Assembly: GCA_021737695.1 (NCBI GenBank)
Contig: JAIPDL010000001.1
Span: 110,002 to 174,001 of the forward strand
DNA: 64,000 nucleotides
From: Desulfotignum sp.
GTDB taxonomy: Bacteria > Desulfobacterota > Desulfobacteria > Desulfobacterales > Desulfobacteraceae
Direction: 5' to 3'
Shown: piece by piece, positions 29,354 through 39,687 of the stretch
How positions within the stretch are numbered: position 1 is the first letter of the stretch
How the letters are laid out: every line of letters starts with the position of its first letter
The notes under the pieces: generated by a model
What the model was told of the DNA's origin: nothing
The model's input: the letters and a program-made list of their open reading frames with translations, nothing else
Database searches by the model: none
Translations under genes and position numbers: made by a program

Positions 29354-31777
29354 ATGTTTCAAATAAATCCCTCTCTTATCAGAAAACTGAACGGACTGAC
29401 TTTGGATGAAGCGGTGTTTCGCCTGGTCCGGCAGTCCCGGATATTTTCCGACCTGCTTCGCAAACCCGGGTGTCTGTCTGATCCGGACAAGGGGTTGACA
29501 GAAAACACCCTCACACCGGAGGTCTATAAACAGCAGTGGGAGCAAAAAAAAACCTTTTACTTTTCACCGGGGGATTATGCCGGAATGCAGGGGGTTTTCG
29601 GACGTCTGTTTCCAGACAAGGTTCCCTTACTGGTCCACACGGCTGAAACCCTTTTAAAAGGAGATCTGACCATCTTCGGCAGATCTTTTTCCTGCCCGGC
29701 ACGAGAGGGGTGGAAAACAGATCCTGTGACAGGGTATATCTGGCCGGACAAACACTGGAGCCGGCTGGACGTCGTCAATGCTTCCGGCAATATCGATCCC
29801 AAGTATATCTGGGAAATCAACCGGCACCAGTTTCTGATTCCAGCGGCCATGGCCTTCTGGTTCACACGGAAAGAAGCGTTTGCTGAATTTACTATTAAGA
29901 CGATTCTGGACTGGATCGATCACAACCCATGCGGTATGGGCATCAACTGGGTGGAAAGCCTTGAAGCAGCCACCAGACTGGTGGCATGGGTCTGGATACT
30001 GGAACTGCTCCGGGGGGCGGACACCCTGACATCCCTTCGGCTGTACCGGATTGTTTCCTGCATGGCTGCCCATGCCCGGCATATCTTCCGATATCTGTCC
30101 TGCTATATCAGTCCCAACACCCACTTGACCGGGGAGGCCTGGGGATTGTTCATCTTTTCAGCAGTTTACCCGGAGGTCAAACATGCCCAGGCCTGGCGCC
30201 GATTATCGGAAACCCTCCTGAATCAGGAAATGGTGCGACAGGTAGGGAATGACGGGGTCCACAGGGAACTGTCCACCGGGTATCATTTGTATACGGCGGA
30301 TTATTTTTTCCAGTATCTCATCCTGAACACGATCCAGGGAAAGCGCTGTCCAAAAGCGTTTACGGCCCGGCTGGAAAAAATGTGTGATTTTATCCTGTTT
30401 TGCCAGAGAAATGACGGCACCCTGCCCATGCTGGGGGATGAAGACAGCGGACAGGCGTTGCCTTTGGATCCGTCAGGGCATGTTTCGGCCCGGACCATCC
30501 TGGCCCATGAGGCCCTGGCTTTCGGTTCTCTGGATCTGAAACAATCACTTGACAGCCTGCCCTGGGACGCTGTCTGGTTCTGGGGAAGTGATGCAACCGA
30601 CCGGTTTGAACAGATTTCGGGCCGGGAAAAAAAAGATTCCTGTCATTTTTTTCAGGATGCCAATTACATGGTGACCCGGACAGGGTGGGGTGAGAAAGAC
30701 CATGTGCTGGTGTTTGACGCCGGCAGGATGGGATTCTTGAGCAGCGGCCATTCCCATGCGGATCACCTGAACTTTGATCTGACCATTTCAGGCCGGCCAG
30801 TGATCGTGGATATCGGCACCGGTTCCTATCATCATCCTTTCTGGCGGAATTATTACCGCGGCACGGCCGCCCATAACACGGTGACCATCGATCAGCAGCC
30901 CCAGGCGGAATATGGGGGGAAATTCGACTGGAAATCTCTGCCTGAACCAGGAACGGGCCGTCTGATCCGTCAGTCCGGCTTTACCCTGCTTTGCTCAGAA
31001 TATATGCCCCGCCAAAATCTGTTCCACAAAAGGGTGTTGTGCCAGTGGGAGGATCTGTTTTATTTCTGCCTGGATACCCTGGGTTCCAATTCAGAAGAAG
31101 CACATCAGTATGATTTTCAGTATCATTTTCATCCGGAAATATCCGTGGATCTTGCCGGGTCTTTTATATGCTGCACGCATCAGAAAGACCGGTTGCTCAC
31201 CATGATTCCGATGTTTCCGCAAACATCGGCCAGACAACTGTTTGTTGAGGATCAAACCACGGGTCTGGGTCATTACAGTCCGTCATACGGCCGGCACGTT
31301 TCCACTACCACCCTGCAAATTCATGAAACCATCACCGGTGCTTTTTCAAGGGGCATGCTGATGCTCCCCGGATCGTTTGAAACGGGGGACCAATCCATTT
31401 CCATGCGATGTCAGGATCACTGTAACACCGTTCAGTTTTTTCGGGGACAGGATAGATACCGCCTTGTTGTGCCTGACACTTACGGCCCCCTGTCAGGAGA
31501 CGGGCTGGAACTGGCGTGCACCTGCCTGCTGGAAAAAAAAACATCCCGGGGCATGACACACATACTGGCACTGGATGTGTCATCGGTAATCTGTCCGGGT
31601 AAAGAGATCATCAGCGACCCTGCTGCAAGACCGGGTATTGACAGCAAACCACCCGGAAATCTGCTCCATTCACGAGACAACGCCGCGTCACTGCCCTATC
31701 TGTATATTGTGAAGGAAGAAAATCATATGGTTTTTCAGTCCGACATGCACGAAAACCAGGGTTTTTTCCTTAATTGA
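29354..31777 (+). CDS. Heparinase II/III family protein
   Basis: About 807 residues from the ATG at 29354; a TTG at 29336 is also open. An N-terminal alpha/alpha toroid-like region (about 1-420) precedes a beta-sandwich with the heparinase II/III signature GHSHADHLNFDLTISGRPV and GTAAHNTVTID. Family members are polysaccharide lyases on uronate-containing glycans. In exopolysaccharide loci they may trim or release the polymer, or act as non-catalytic assembly factors. No signal peptide is clear from this start, which is odd for a lyase acting outside the cytoplasm. Confidence 0.85.
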   Translation: MFQINPSLIRKLNGLTLDEAVFRLVRQSRIFSDLLRKPGCLSDPDKGLTENTLTPEVYKQQWEQKKTFYFSPGDYAGMQGVFGRLFPDKVPLLVHTAETLLKGDLTIFGRSFSCPAREGWKTDPVTGYIWPDKHWSRLDVVNASGNIDPKYIWEINRHQFLIPAAMAFWFTRKEAFAEFTIKTILDWIDHNPCGMGINWVESLEAATRLVAWVWILELLRGADTLTSLRLYRIVSCMAAHARHIFRYLSCYISPNTHLTGEAWGLFIFSAVYPEVKHAQAWRRLSETLLNQEMVRQVGNDGVHRELSTGYHLYTADYFFQYLILNTIQGKRCPKAFTARLEKMCDFILFCQRNDGTLPMLGDEDSGQALPLDPSGHVSARTILAHEALAFGSLDLKQSLDSLPWDAVWFWGSDATDRFEQISGREKKDSCHFFQDANYMVTRTGWGEKDHVLVFDAGRMGFLSSGHSHADHLNFDLTISGRPVIVDIGTGSYHHPFWRNYYRGTAAHNTVTIDQQPQAEYGGKFDWKSLPEPGTGRLIRQSGFTLLCSEYMPRQNLFHKRVLCQWEDLFYFCLDTLGSNSEEAHQYDFQYHFHPEISVDLAGSFICCTHQKDRLLTMIPMFPQTSARQLFVEDQTTGLGHYSPSYGRHVSTTTLQIHETITGAFSRGMLMLPGSFETGDQSISMRCQDHCNTVQFFRGQDRYRLVVPDTYGPLSGDGLELACTCLLEKKTSRGMTHILALDVSSVICPGKEIISDPAARPGIDSKPPGNLLHSRDNAASLPYLYIVKEENHMVFQSDMHENQGFFLN

Positions 31778-31808
31778 TCCCCCATTTTTTATAAACGGTA
31801 TTTATTCC

Positions 31809-32885
31809 ATGACCATGAAACTGCTTCAGATCGGTCCTTATCCGCCGCCTTTGGGCGGCTGGTCTTTTCATATCAAACTGTTCAAAAAACATCTGGATAA
31901 ACAGAACATCCACAACGAAGTACTGAACATAGGCCCTCAACGGCGCGTTAAAAGCGACGAATATATCGATGTTCAGGGCGGGGTTGATTATCTGCGCAAG
32001 GTGACCGGTTTTTGCACAAAAGGCTATCTGGTCTATGTGCATTTGAACGGAGACTCCATCAAGGGGTTGATACTCACCCTGGCAGCCCAGATCATTGCCA
32101 GAGTCTGTGGAAGTGTTTCCGTGCTCAGTTTTCACGCTGGGGTGGTGCAACACTGCTTCTCACCGGGGATGTCTCGGCAGAAGCTGCTGGCAAAATGTGC
32201 GTTTCACCTGGCCCGGGGAATCATGTGCAACAGTGACGCGGTCAAGACGCATATTGAGAAACTGGGGATTCCGGCAGCCAAAGTGGCGGCAATACCCTGT
32301 TTCAGCAAGCAGTATGTTGAAAACAGGACCGTGATTATGCCGCACGAAGAACAGTTTCTTCAAACTCACACGCCTGTTTTTATCTCGTATCTTTTTTTCT
32401 GGCCTGAATATGAACCCGAGGTGATTTTCAATGCCCTGCCGGATCTTAAAAAACAGTTTTCTGATTTCGGGCTGATTGTCGTCGGACCGCCCCAGGGTGG
32501 AGAACCTTTCATGACCATGGCAAAAGAAAAGGGGGTTGATACAAACATTCTTCAAACCGGTGAAAAAGCCCATGACAATTTTCTTTCACTGGTGGAACGT
32601 TCCACCCTGATGATCCGGGTTCACCGAAGTGACGGGGTCTGCTCCTCTGTCATGGAAGCTTTGGCCAAAGGGGTGCCGGTGGTCGCGGATGACAACGGCA
32701 CCCGGCCGGACGGAGTGGTTGTATTTAATCCCGGTGACTCAATGGATCTGGTGGCAAAAGTGAAAATGGCTGTGGCAAATCGTTCGCAAGTCACCTCCCG
32801 GATTTCCGGCATGTTCGACCGGGATGCCATTGATGAAGAGCAAACGTTTCTTTTCCGCTGTCATGACAATGCAACCATTCATTGA
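31809..32885 (+). CDS. Glycosyltransferase, family 4-like
   Basis: This 358-residue GT-B protein opens with LLQIGPYPPPLGGWSFHIK, the typical acceptor loop, and has a donor region around GVCSSVMEALAKGVPVV. The glutamate in VMEAL is conserved; the first EX7E Glu is replaced, as the motif reads SDGVCSSVMEA. An ATG at 31815 is an alternative start. No strong ribosome site is seen for either. Sugar donor unknown. Confidence 0.82.
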   Translation: MTMKLLQIGPYPPPLGGWSFHIKLFKKHLDKQNIHNEVLNIGPQRRVKSDEYIDVQGGVDYLRKVTGFCTKGYLVYVHLNGDSIKGLILTLAAQIIARVCGSVSVLSFHAGVVQHCFSPGMSRQKLLAKCAFHLARGIMCNSDAVKTHIEKLGIPAAKVAAIPCFSKQYVENRTVIMPHEEQFLQTHTPVFISYLFFWPEYEPEVIFNALPDLKKQFSDFGLIVVGPPQGGEPFMTMAKEKGVDTNILQTGEKAHDNFLSLVERSTLMIRVHRSDGVCSSVMEALAKGVPVVADDNGTRPDGVVVFNPGDSMDLVAKVKMAVANRSQVTSRISGMFDRDAIDEEQTFLFRCHDNATIH

Positions 32886-32958
32886 ACGCCATTAGATGCA
32901 ATCGTGTTTGATCTGTTTTTACATCTGTCATTGATTTCGACCATGAAATGAGGCTGCC

Positions 32959-34161
32959 ATGAAGATACTGCATGTGCTGGACACATCCATTCCAGATACC
33001 GCCGGGTACACCACCCGGGCAAAATATCTGGTTCATTTCCAGAAAAGACAGGGGGTCGAGCCGGTCATCCTGACTTCCGAACGGTTCAAAGGCCATTACC
33101 GGTCCGACAAAGAGATCATGGACGGGATCACCTACTATCGGTCCGTTCCTGTACGCGCAGGGCTTCGACATCTCCCCCTGCTGGCTGAGTGGGATGAAAT
33201 CAAGTGCCTCAGCCGGAGAATCGTTGATGTGGCATCAAGGGAAAACGTGGATCTGATCCACGCCCATTCGCCATCACTGAACGCTGCAGCCTGCCTGAAA
33301 CATTGCCGGACACATCAAATCCCCCTGGTGTATGAGATCCGGGCGTTCTGGGAAGATGCCGCCGTGGACCGGGGGGCGTTCAGACAGGGATCTGTCAAGT
33401 ACCGGCTTCGGCGGCATCATGAAACTGTCATGGTCAGAAAAGCCGATGCCGTCATTGCCATTTGTGAAGGAATCAAAACCGACCTGTTGGACAGAGGGAT
33501 CTCAGAAAAAAAAATTCATGTAGTGCATAACGGGGTGGATCATTCGCTGTTTCAGCCATTGACCCCGGATGCTGCCCTTAAGACCGGTTTGGGGCTGCAG
33601 GACAAAACCATCATCGGATTTGTCGGAAGTTTTTTTCATTTTGAAGGACTTCAGGATCTGATCCGGGCCATGCCCGGCATTATTGAGGAAAACAGCGATG
33701 CCGTCCTGCTGCTGGTGGGAGGTGGCCAGGTGGAAGACCATCTCCACAGTCTGACCAGAGAACTGGGCCTGGAGAACGTTGTGCGGTTTACCGGCAGGGT
33801 CCCCCATGACCAGGTCAGCCGCTATTATTCCATTATTGATCTTCTGGTATACCCGCGGATCCGAAAACGGATCACTGAACTGGTGACCCCCCTCAAACCC
33901 CTGGAAGCCATGGCCATGGAGAAAGCGGTGCTCATGAGTGATGTGGGGGGGCTCAGGGAACTGGTGGATGCCAGAAACGTGGCCGCTTTTTTCAGAGCCG
34001 GCGATGTGGCGGATCTGGCAGCCAAATGTTTGACATTGTGTGCGGATGTCGAACGACGGCGATCGATGGGACACCGGGCAAGACAGAACATGGTATCCGG
34101 GTGGGGGTGGGACAGACGGGCAGGCGCAGACATCGCCATTTATGAACAACTGGTGAATTGA
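32959..34161 (+). CDS. Exosortase-associated glycosyltransferase, family 4
   Basis: A 400-residue GT4 beginning ILHVLDTSIPDTAGYTTRA, which fits the exosortase-A-associated glycosyltransferase subfamily. The phosphate-binding centre is around GFVGSFFHFEGL, and the C-terminal acidic region is LVTPLKPLEAMAMEKAV. The GAGG-like sequence before the ATG at 32959 is weak but well placed. The next gene begins at once after its stop. Confidence 0.88.
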   Translation: MKILHVLDTSIPDTAGYTTRAKYLVHFQKRQGVEPVILTSERFKGHYRSDKEIMDGITYYRSVPVRAGLRHLPLLAEWDEIKCLSRRIVDVASRENVDLIHAHSPSLNAAACLKHCRTHQIPLVYEIRAFWEDAAVDRGAFRQGSVKYRLRRHHETVMVRKADAVIAICEGIKTDLLDRGISEKKIHVVHNGVDHSLFQPLTPDAALKTGLGLQDKTIIGFVGSFFHFEGLQDLIRAMPGIIEENSDAVLLLVGGGQVEDHLHSLTRELGLENVVRFTGRVPHDQVSRYYSIIDLLVYPRIRKRITELVTPLKPLEAMAMEKAVLMSDVGGLRELVDARNVAAFFRAGDVADLAAKCLTLCADVERRRSMGHRARQNMVSGWGWDRRAGADIAIYEQLVN

Positions 34162-34162
34162 T

Positions 34163-35659
34163 TTGATCCAAAAACCTTCTGATTCTCTGAGTAAACAGGC
34201 ACTCCTGCTGATGGCCGGCCGTTTTCTGGCCCTGCCCCTGAACTTCCTGGTACCCGTTATACTGGTGCGGGCATTGACCATGGAAGCGTTTGGTATTTAT
34301 AAACAGCTTTTCATGATCTTTTATATCCTTCTGCCTGTCATCGATTTAGGCATCTGCCAGAGCCTGTTCTATTTTATCCCCAAAGATCAAACACTTCGGG
34401 ACCGAATTCTTTCCCAGACATTTCTTGTTCAGATTCCTGTCGTTTTGGGACTGATGGTGCTGTTTTTCATCTTCAGAAATGAAATCGGGATCATTTTCAG
34501 CGGCAGCGGAGATTCCCTGGCTGCATATATTCCTCAGCTCGGAATCTTTATTCTGCTGTGGCATCTGTCCACGATTTTCGAAAATCTGCTGATCGTAGAA
34601 AAAAAGGCGTTTCAGGCCGGAGCCCTGACGTTTTTTTCCGAAGCCCTGAGATCCCTAGTGTCTATCGGTATCGGTCTGGCCGGGGGCAGTCTGGAACATC
34701 TGGTTTCAGGACTGGTGGTTACCGGTATGATCCGATGCGGAGTGATGGGGTGGTATCTTGTCCGAAACATGGCTTTTTCGTTTTCGATTGATTACAACCT
34801 GATGACATCCCAGCTGTCCTATGCGATTCCTTTTGGCATGGCCGTGATAGTCAGGACCTTTTTTCTGTTCAGCCATCAATATATTGTATCGGTAATGGGA
34901 GGCGCCTCTGAGTTTGCAATTTATGCCGTGGGGTGTTTTTCTTTACCGTTTATCGCCATCATTGTGGATTCTGTTGCCAAGATATCATTGGTCAAAATGT
35001 CTGAAGCCACGACAAATCCGGATTCACCGCAGATCATTTCACAAATTATTCACAATTCCATCCGGAAGCTGTGGCTGCTTTTTTTTCCGGTGTTTGTGTT
35101 ACTTTTTGTCATGGCCGAAGAGGTCATTGTACTGCTCTTTACCGATTCATACCTGGCATCCATTCCAGTGTTTCGGGTTTTTATCCTGATGATTCCCTTG
35201 TCTGCATTACTGGTTCAGCATGTTCCCAGGGCCCTGGACCAAACCCGGTTCATTCTGACAAACAATTTGACCGCACTTTTTTTATCAATACTGTTCACCC
35301 TGATTTTTTACCGCAGTTTCGGGCTTGAAGGGGCAGTTGTCGGATTTATTGCCGCCAATGTCATCTGGCGCATTCTCTTTATCGTGAAATGTCATAAAAT
35401 GCTGAACGTGCCCTATAATAATCTTCTGCCCAAAGCATCCATGGCCAGGGTATCTGCCACGGCTATATTGACGGGCGGATCGATCTATTTTGGCAAACAT
35501 GTCCTGAGCATGCCCCCTGCGGTTACCTTTATTTTGTGTTCGGTGGTCTTTGGACTGATCTGCGCGCTTTTTTATTGGTTTTTTCCAATCCTTATTGCGG
35601 ATGAAAAGCACTATGTGCGAAAACAGGTCCATAAATATCTTCGGTTAAACCTGCCGTGA
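34163..35659 (+). CDS. Lipopolysaccharide/oligosaccharide flippase (Wzx-like)
   Basis: A polytopic protein of 498 residues with 12-14 hydrophobic segments and the MATE/Wzx-like opening LLMAGRFLALPLNFLVPVIL. It would flip lipid-linked repeat units to the periplasm. The first usable start is TTG 34163, two bases after the previous stop; ATG 34211 would shorten it by 16 residues. It is followed directly by the polymerase/ligase-like gene, whose GTG overlaps its stop. Confidence 0.87.
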   Translation: MIQKPSDSLSKQALLLMAGRFLALPLNFLVPVILVRALTMEAFGIYKQLFMIFYILLPVIDLGICQSLFYFIPKDQTLRDRILSQTFLVQIPVVLGLMVLFFIFRNEIGIIFSGSGDSLAAYIPQLGIFILLWHLSTIFENLLIVEKKAFQAGALTFFSEALRSLVSIGIGLAGGSLEHLVSGLVVTGMIRCGVMGWYLVRNMAFSFSIDYNLMTSQLSYAIPFGMAVIVRTFFLFSHQYIVSVMGGASEFAIYAVGCFSLPFIAIIVDSVAKISLVKMSEATTNPDSPQIISQIIHNSIRKLWLLFFPVFVLLFVMAEEVIVLLFTDSYLASIPVFRVFILMIPLSALLVQHVPRALDQTRFILTNNLTALFLSILFTLIFYRSFGLEGAVVGFIAANVIWRILFIVKCHKMLNVPYNNLLPKASMARVSATAILTGGSIYFGKHVLSMPPAVTFILCSVVFGLICALFYWFFPILIADEKHYVRKQVHKYLRLNLP

Positions 35660-36939
35660 CAGATCAAAATCAACAAATATGGAACAGCGCAGTTTCCATC
35701 CCACTGGTTTTCATGTCGCTGTTTGTGATTTCAAATATCTTTACTCCCCGTTATTATCTGGGGGATGTGTATGACCGGATCCCGTTTTTGCTTGCTGCTG
35801 CCGCTTTTGCCAGCCATATCATTGTCAGTCTGATCAAGAAGGAATCTTTGTTCAGTTTCAACATGCCGGCGGCCCTGATTGTCGTTTTCTGGCTGTTTGC
35901 ACTTTATTCCACCCATGCCCAGACCGCAGACGTTGAGCGCAGCCTGCATTATTTTGATGTCATCACCAAGGCAATCATCGTTTTTCTACTGGTCTACAAT
36001 ATATTGAACACTATTAATAAAATAAAACTGTTTCTGGGGATACTGGTTGTCAGTGCATTCGGCCTGGGCTACAGGATGGTGAATTTTCCTGTCTGGGAAA
36101 GGGGACGGGCGTTTATCGACGGGACAACTTACGGCGGTGATCCCAATATCACCACCATGATCATTGTCACGGCCCTGCCGGTGGCAGTGGGTCTGATGTT
36201 TCTATATCAGAGCAGGATGATCAGACTGGCACTGCTGTACAGTATGTTCATCATGCTCCTGGGAATCGTCGAGGCCCAGTCTCGGGGCGGGTTTCTTGCG
36301 TTGCTCGCCGGTGTCTCATATGGAATCCTTCAGATAAAAGGGTTTAAAAACCGGGTCATTGCCGCTCTTTTGGTTCTAATGGTGGGTGGCGGGTTTTTTG
36401 TCCGGTATGCCCCCCCGTCTTACTTTGATCGAATGCAGCAGATTCTCAATCCGGACACCGATCGCACCGGCTCTGCCCAAGCCAGAACGTCAGCCATGGC
36501 TTCAGCGTTTGAATATACCATCCGTCATCCGATTTCCCAGTATGGACTTGGCAATCACAGTTACTATATTGCTGAGAAATACGGCATCAGCCCTTTGAAT
36601 GAAGATATTTTCCGGGGCAGCTTTCTGGCGCACAACATTTTTCTTCAACTGGGGGCGGACATGGGCCTGTTCCCTCTGTTTGTTTACCTGTTCTTTATAT
36701 GGTTTCTGTTCAAAAGACTTCGCAGGGTCACCCGGATTTCCATGCAGGTTCAAACGGGCAGCGACAGTAAAGACTTGTTTATACTGGCCAAAGTACTTCG
36801 AGTCAGCCTGGTGTGCTGGCTGATCAATGCGTTTTTTCTGCCAGTCGCTTATCAATTTTTCAGTTACTATATTGCCGGAACCAGTGTGGCTTTGTATCAG
36901 GCCATCAGAACCGGGGTGATACAAAACAGTTCAGCATAG
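35656..36939 (+). CDS. O-antigen ligase/polymerase-like membrane protein
   Basis: This 427-residue membrane protein has about 10-12 hydrophobic segments and the Wzy_C region with a large periplasmic loop around residues 270-320. The sequence FIDGTTYGGDPNITTMII matches the ligase/polymerase family seen in exosortase loci. It could polymerise repeat units or attach glycan to an acceptor. The GTG at 35656 shares bases with the flippase stop (GTGA), a sign of translational coupling; ATG 35713 is an alternative. Confidence 0.82.
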   Translation: MTDQNQQIWNSAVSIPLVFMSLFVISNIFTPRYYLGDVYDRIPFLLAAAAFASHIIVSLIKKESLFSFNMPAALIVVFWLFALYSTHAQTADVERSLHYFDVITKAIIVFLLVYNILNTINKIKLFLGILVVSAFGLGYRMVNFPVWERGRAFIDGTTYGGDPNITTMIIVTALPVAVGLMFLYQSRMIRLALLYSMFIMLLGIVEAQSRGGFLALLAGVSYGILQIKGFKNRVIAALLVLMVGGGFFVRYAPPSYFDRMQQILNPDTDRTGSAQARTSAMASAFEYTIRHPISQYGLGNHSYYIAEKYGISPLNEDIFRGSFLAHNIFLQLGADMGLFPLFVYLFFIWFLFKRLRRVTRISMQVQTGSDSKDLFILAKVLRVSLVCWLINAFFLPVAYQFFSYYIAGTSVALYQAIRTGVIQNSSA

Positions 36940-36960
36940 CACATCTTTTATGGGAGTAAC

Positions 36961-39675
36961 CTGGGTAGATTAATACAAATACTGTGTGTCATCTGTATTT
37001 TGATTGTCTGGGGGATGATACAGTATAATGTACCATTCGCATTCAGCGAATTGGCGGTTGAATTGCGTGTTAACGAGCAGCGGGGTGTGAACAGGATCTC
37101 AGCTCCGGTCACTTATGGGGTACCGTTTGACAGAGAAGCCAACCTCCTCACAACCAGCAATCTGGAAATTGAAGGCAAACAGGCCCAGTTCAGGGTGTTG
37201 TCCAGATATGACGGCCCGCCCGTGGACAAAACCAGGCCCATCAGAATGGTGCTGGTGGATTTTCAGCTGGACATCAACGCCTGTGAAACCCGGAAACTGA
37301 CGCTGGTCAATGCTTCATCAAAAACTGTAACGCCGCTGGTACCGATCCTGTATGATCAACCTGATGACATGGCCAGAAAGACCCCTGAGGGGGTGGTGAT
37401 CGATACCGGTTCCATCACCGTTTTTATTTCCGCGACTGCTGGCAATCTGTTTGACCGGGTGATAACCGCAGAAGGGTCCCCGGTAATTCACCAGCCCATA
37501 GATGATGGATTTCATGTGGTGTTCAACGGGGTGACATACAGTTCTGCGAATGTCTCTCCCGGCAGTGTTGTAATCGAGGAAAACGGCCCGTTGCGCTGTG
37601 TGGTCAAGGTGGAGGGGCAATTTGCCGATGAGGCTGGAAACCTGTTGATTCCCCCAACAACCCGTACCGGGACAATCCCTGATACCCCTTTGCGGTATAC
37701 GATCCGGTATGAGGCGTATAAAAACAAGCGTTATATCAAATTACAAGTAACCCTGCGAAACGAGAATAAAGGGTGGACTTATCAGGAATCCAGACCTGTT
37801 CATAACATCCATATCACGCAGGCATATTTGAAAACAACGATAAACAGACTCTCTGATTCCAGACAAGTATTATTTGATGGATATGCTGATTCATCTATCA
37901 ATGGCACCTATGAGATCCTGCAAAGGGAGGTCTCAGATGGCACAAAACCGTCATATGACTGGGATTACCGGATTACAAGAAACGGTCTCAACGTGGCGCA
38001 AGGAAAAAAATATGATTCCTTTGTTGACATCCGGGACAGTGCCCACGGCTTGATGGTGGCCAGCCGGTGGTTCTGGCAGAACCATCCCATCGGCATCACT
38101 GTCAAAGATAATGAACTGCACATGAACCTGTGGCCGGATGTCAGAGATGCATTATGGCCCCCCAGTGACGGCTCAACCCATCGTATCCTGGGCGGGATCT
38201 GGAAAACCCATGAAATCCTCTACGCTTTTCATGATACTGGCGCTGATTTTGATCAGGAACTCGCCCATATCAAAAACCGGCTCATCGCCAGATGTTCCGA
38301 TGAATACTATGCAGCCACCGATTTTTTTCCATTTATGGCTCCGGCTGAGGTGAAATCAGCGTATGTGTTTCCAGCTGGCGAACGGTTGCAGACAGCGCTG
38401 ACCTTTTTCAATCACCAGCATCGAGCCAAGTTCGATTCCGATTATATCCAGAACCGGAGCCGCCACAATACAGTACTTGACATGCGTGACGGCCGGAAGG
38501 TCAAGTTGTTAAAGGATCCAGACCATTATGCCACATGGTATGGGTGGCTAACGTTCGGTGGCATGCCCCGGGCACCGGGTTTTGGATACCATAACCAGCA
38601 TTATGACTGGTCTTATCTGGCACTGATGGGATTTTTGCGGTTTGCGGATGACACCATGCTTAAAATGGCTGAAGAACTCTTACACCACAAAGCAGATATT
38701 CTGGTTATTCATGACCCGGAAGCCAAAAAAGGGGACGGTACACTGAGCTATGAGTATCATGGTGGACAACGGTATGAACAGGATGCGCTTTTTTCCTATC
38801 ATGATGATTTCGGTCCATACAGTTCAAAACCAAGAATGGCTTCCCATTTCTGGACAAGCGGAATGACCCTTCAATACCTGTTGACCGGTGACCATTTCTA
38901 TAAAGATGCTGTCAGCCAATGTTTTGACCATGTGGTTCGTGTCAAAGCCTTACCCACCATGACAGGCGCTGAAACCCGGAATCAATCCAGAGGAATCGAT
39001 GCACTGGTGAATGCCTATATCCTGACAGGGAATCGTTCCTATATCAAATGGGCCTATGAGGTATTTGTTCACCATCTGTTATCAAGGGAAGGCGGCTCAG
39101 GTGACCATCGTTCCGGCTGGATCAAGGGGGGGCAACCAAATAAAATGAGTATTATCTTTGATGCCTGGATGATCGAGCCGCTTATCAAGCTTCACATATC
39201 CTTGTTGTCGGCGGATAACGTCGAACAGGCAAGACATGTCGAGCATTTTTTATACCGGTGGAGCGATTGGGCCAAAGATACATTATGGAAAACCAGGCCT
39301 CATGGTCAATATCGGAACAGCAACAAACAATATTTTCCTTATGTGGTTCACAGTCAATGGGATATTAACGCAAATACATTTGACGGGGTGGTGGATGCAG
39401 AACACTCAGTGAATTACACCAGCCTTTTTGCGTATCGCTATCTGCTTGAAACAGGGCCTCACAAGCAATCCTGGCTGAATTTGGCCCGAAACATTTTCAA
39501 GGACTGTCTGTATTATGGAAACAAATCCCAGTGGGCTCCCACAAAATTGTCACCAGGAAACTATCCCCATGGTGCCGAAGGGTTTAGCGACAATCCCGGA
39601 TCCGGTCATTGGAAAGTGCCAAAAGCCATTCTCGGCCCCATGTTTTACATTAAAACGGAATCCATTAAAAATTGA
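36961..39675 (+). CDS. Exo-rhamnogalacturonan lyase-like (PcRGLX/YetA family) secreted protein
   Basis: The N-terminal half has the PcRGLX/YetA pattern: APVTYGVPFDREANL near the start, then AQFRVLSRYDG and VLVDFQLDI. Domains follow as beta-sandwich, linker and an alpha-barrel (residues about 480-890). Known relatives cleave rhamnogalacturonan-type pectins. The ATG/GTG starts do not give a signal peptide. Starting at CTG 36961, 5 bases after GGGAG, adds GRLIQILCVICILIVWG and yields one ending near AFS. TTG 37000 is the canonical alternative and would leave a short hydrophobic stretch. The frame is open back to 36940. This sits inside a biosynthetic locus and is AT-richer than its upstream neighbours. 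Substrate unknown; it could edit or depolymerise the product. Confidence 0.7.
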   Translation: MGRLIQILCVICILIVWGMIQYNVPFAFSELAVELRVNEQRGVNRISAPVTYGVPFDREANLLTTSNLEIEGKQAQFRVLSRYDGPPVDKTRPIRMVLVDFQLDINACETRKLTLVNASSKTVTPLVPILYDQPDDMARKTPEGVVIDTGSITVFISATAGNLFDRVITAEGSPVIHQPIDDGFHVVFNGVTYSSANVSPGSVVIEENGPLRCVVKVEGQFADEAGNLLIPPTTRTGTIPDTPLRYTIRYEAYKNKRYIKLQVTLRNENKGWTYQESRPVHNIHITQAYLKTTINRLSDSRQVLFDGYADSSINGTYEILQREVSDGTKPSYDWDYRITRNGLNVAQGKKYDSFVDIRDSAHGLMVASRWFWQNHPIGITVKDNELHMNLWPDVRDALWPPSDGSTHRILGGIWKTHEILYAFHDTGADFDQELAHIKNRLIARCSDEYYAATDFFPFMAPAEVKSAYVFPAGERLQTALTFFNHQHRAKFDSDYIQNRSRHNTVLDMRDGRKVKLLKDPDHYATWYGWLTFGGMPRAPGFGYHNQHYDWSYLALMGFLRFADDTMLKMAEELLHHKADILVIHDPEAKKGDGTLSYEYHGGQRYEQDALFSYHDDFGPYSSKPRMASHFWTSGMTLQYLLTGDHFYKDAVSQCFDHVVRVKALPTMTGAETRNQSRGIDALVNAYILTGNRSYIKWAYEVFVHHLLSREGGSGDHRSGWIKGGQPNKMSIIFDAWMIEPLIKLHISLLSADNVEQARHVEHFLYRWSDWAKDTLWKTRPHGQYRNSNKQYFPYVVHSQWDINANTFDGVVDAEHSVNYTSLFAYRYLLETGPHKQSWLNLARNIFKDCLYYGNKSQWAPTKLSPGNYPHGAEGFSDNPGSGHWKVPKAILGPMFYIKTESIKN

Positions 39676-39687
39676 CGCTTGATGCGG

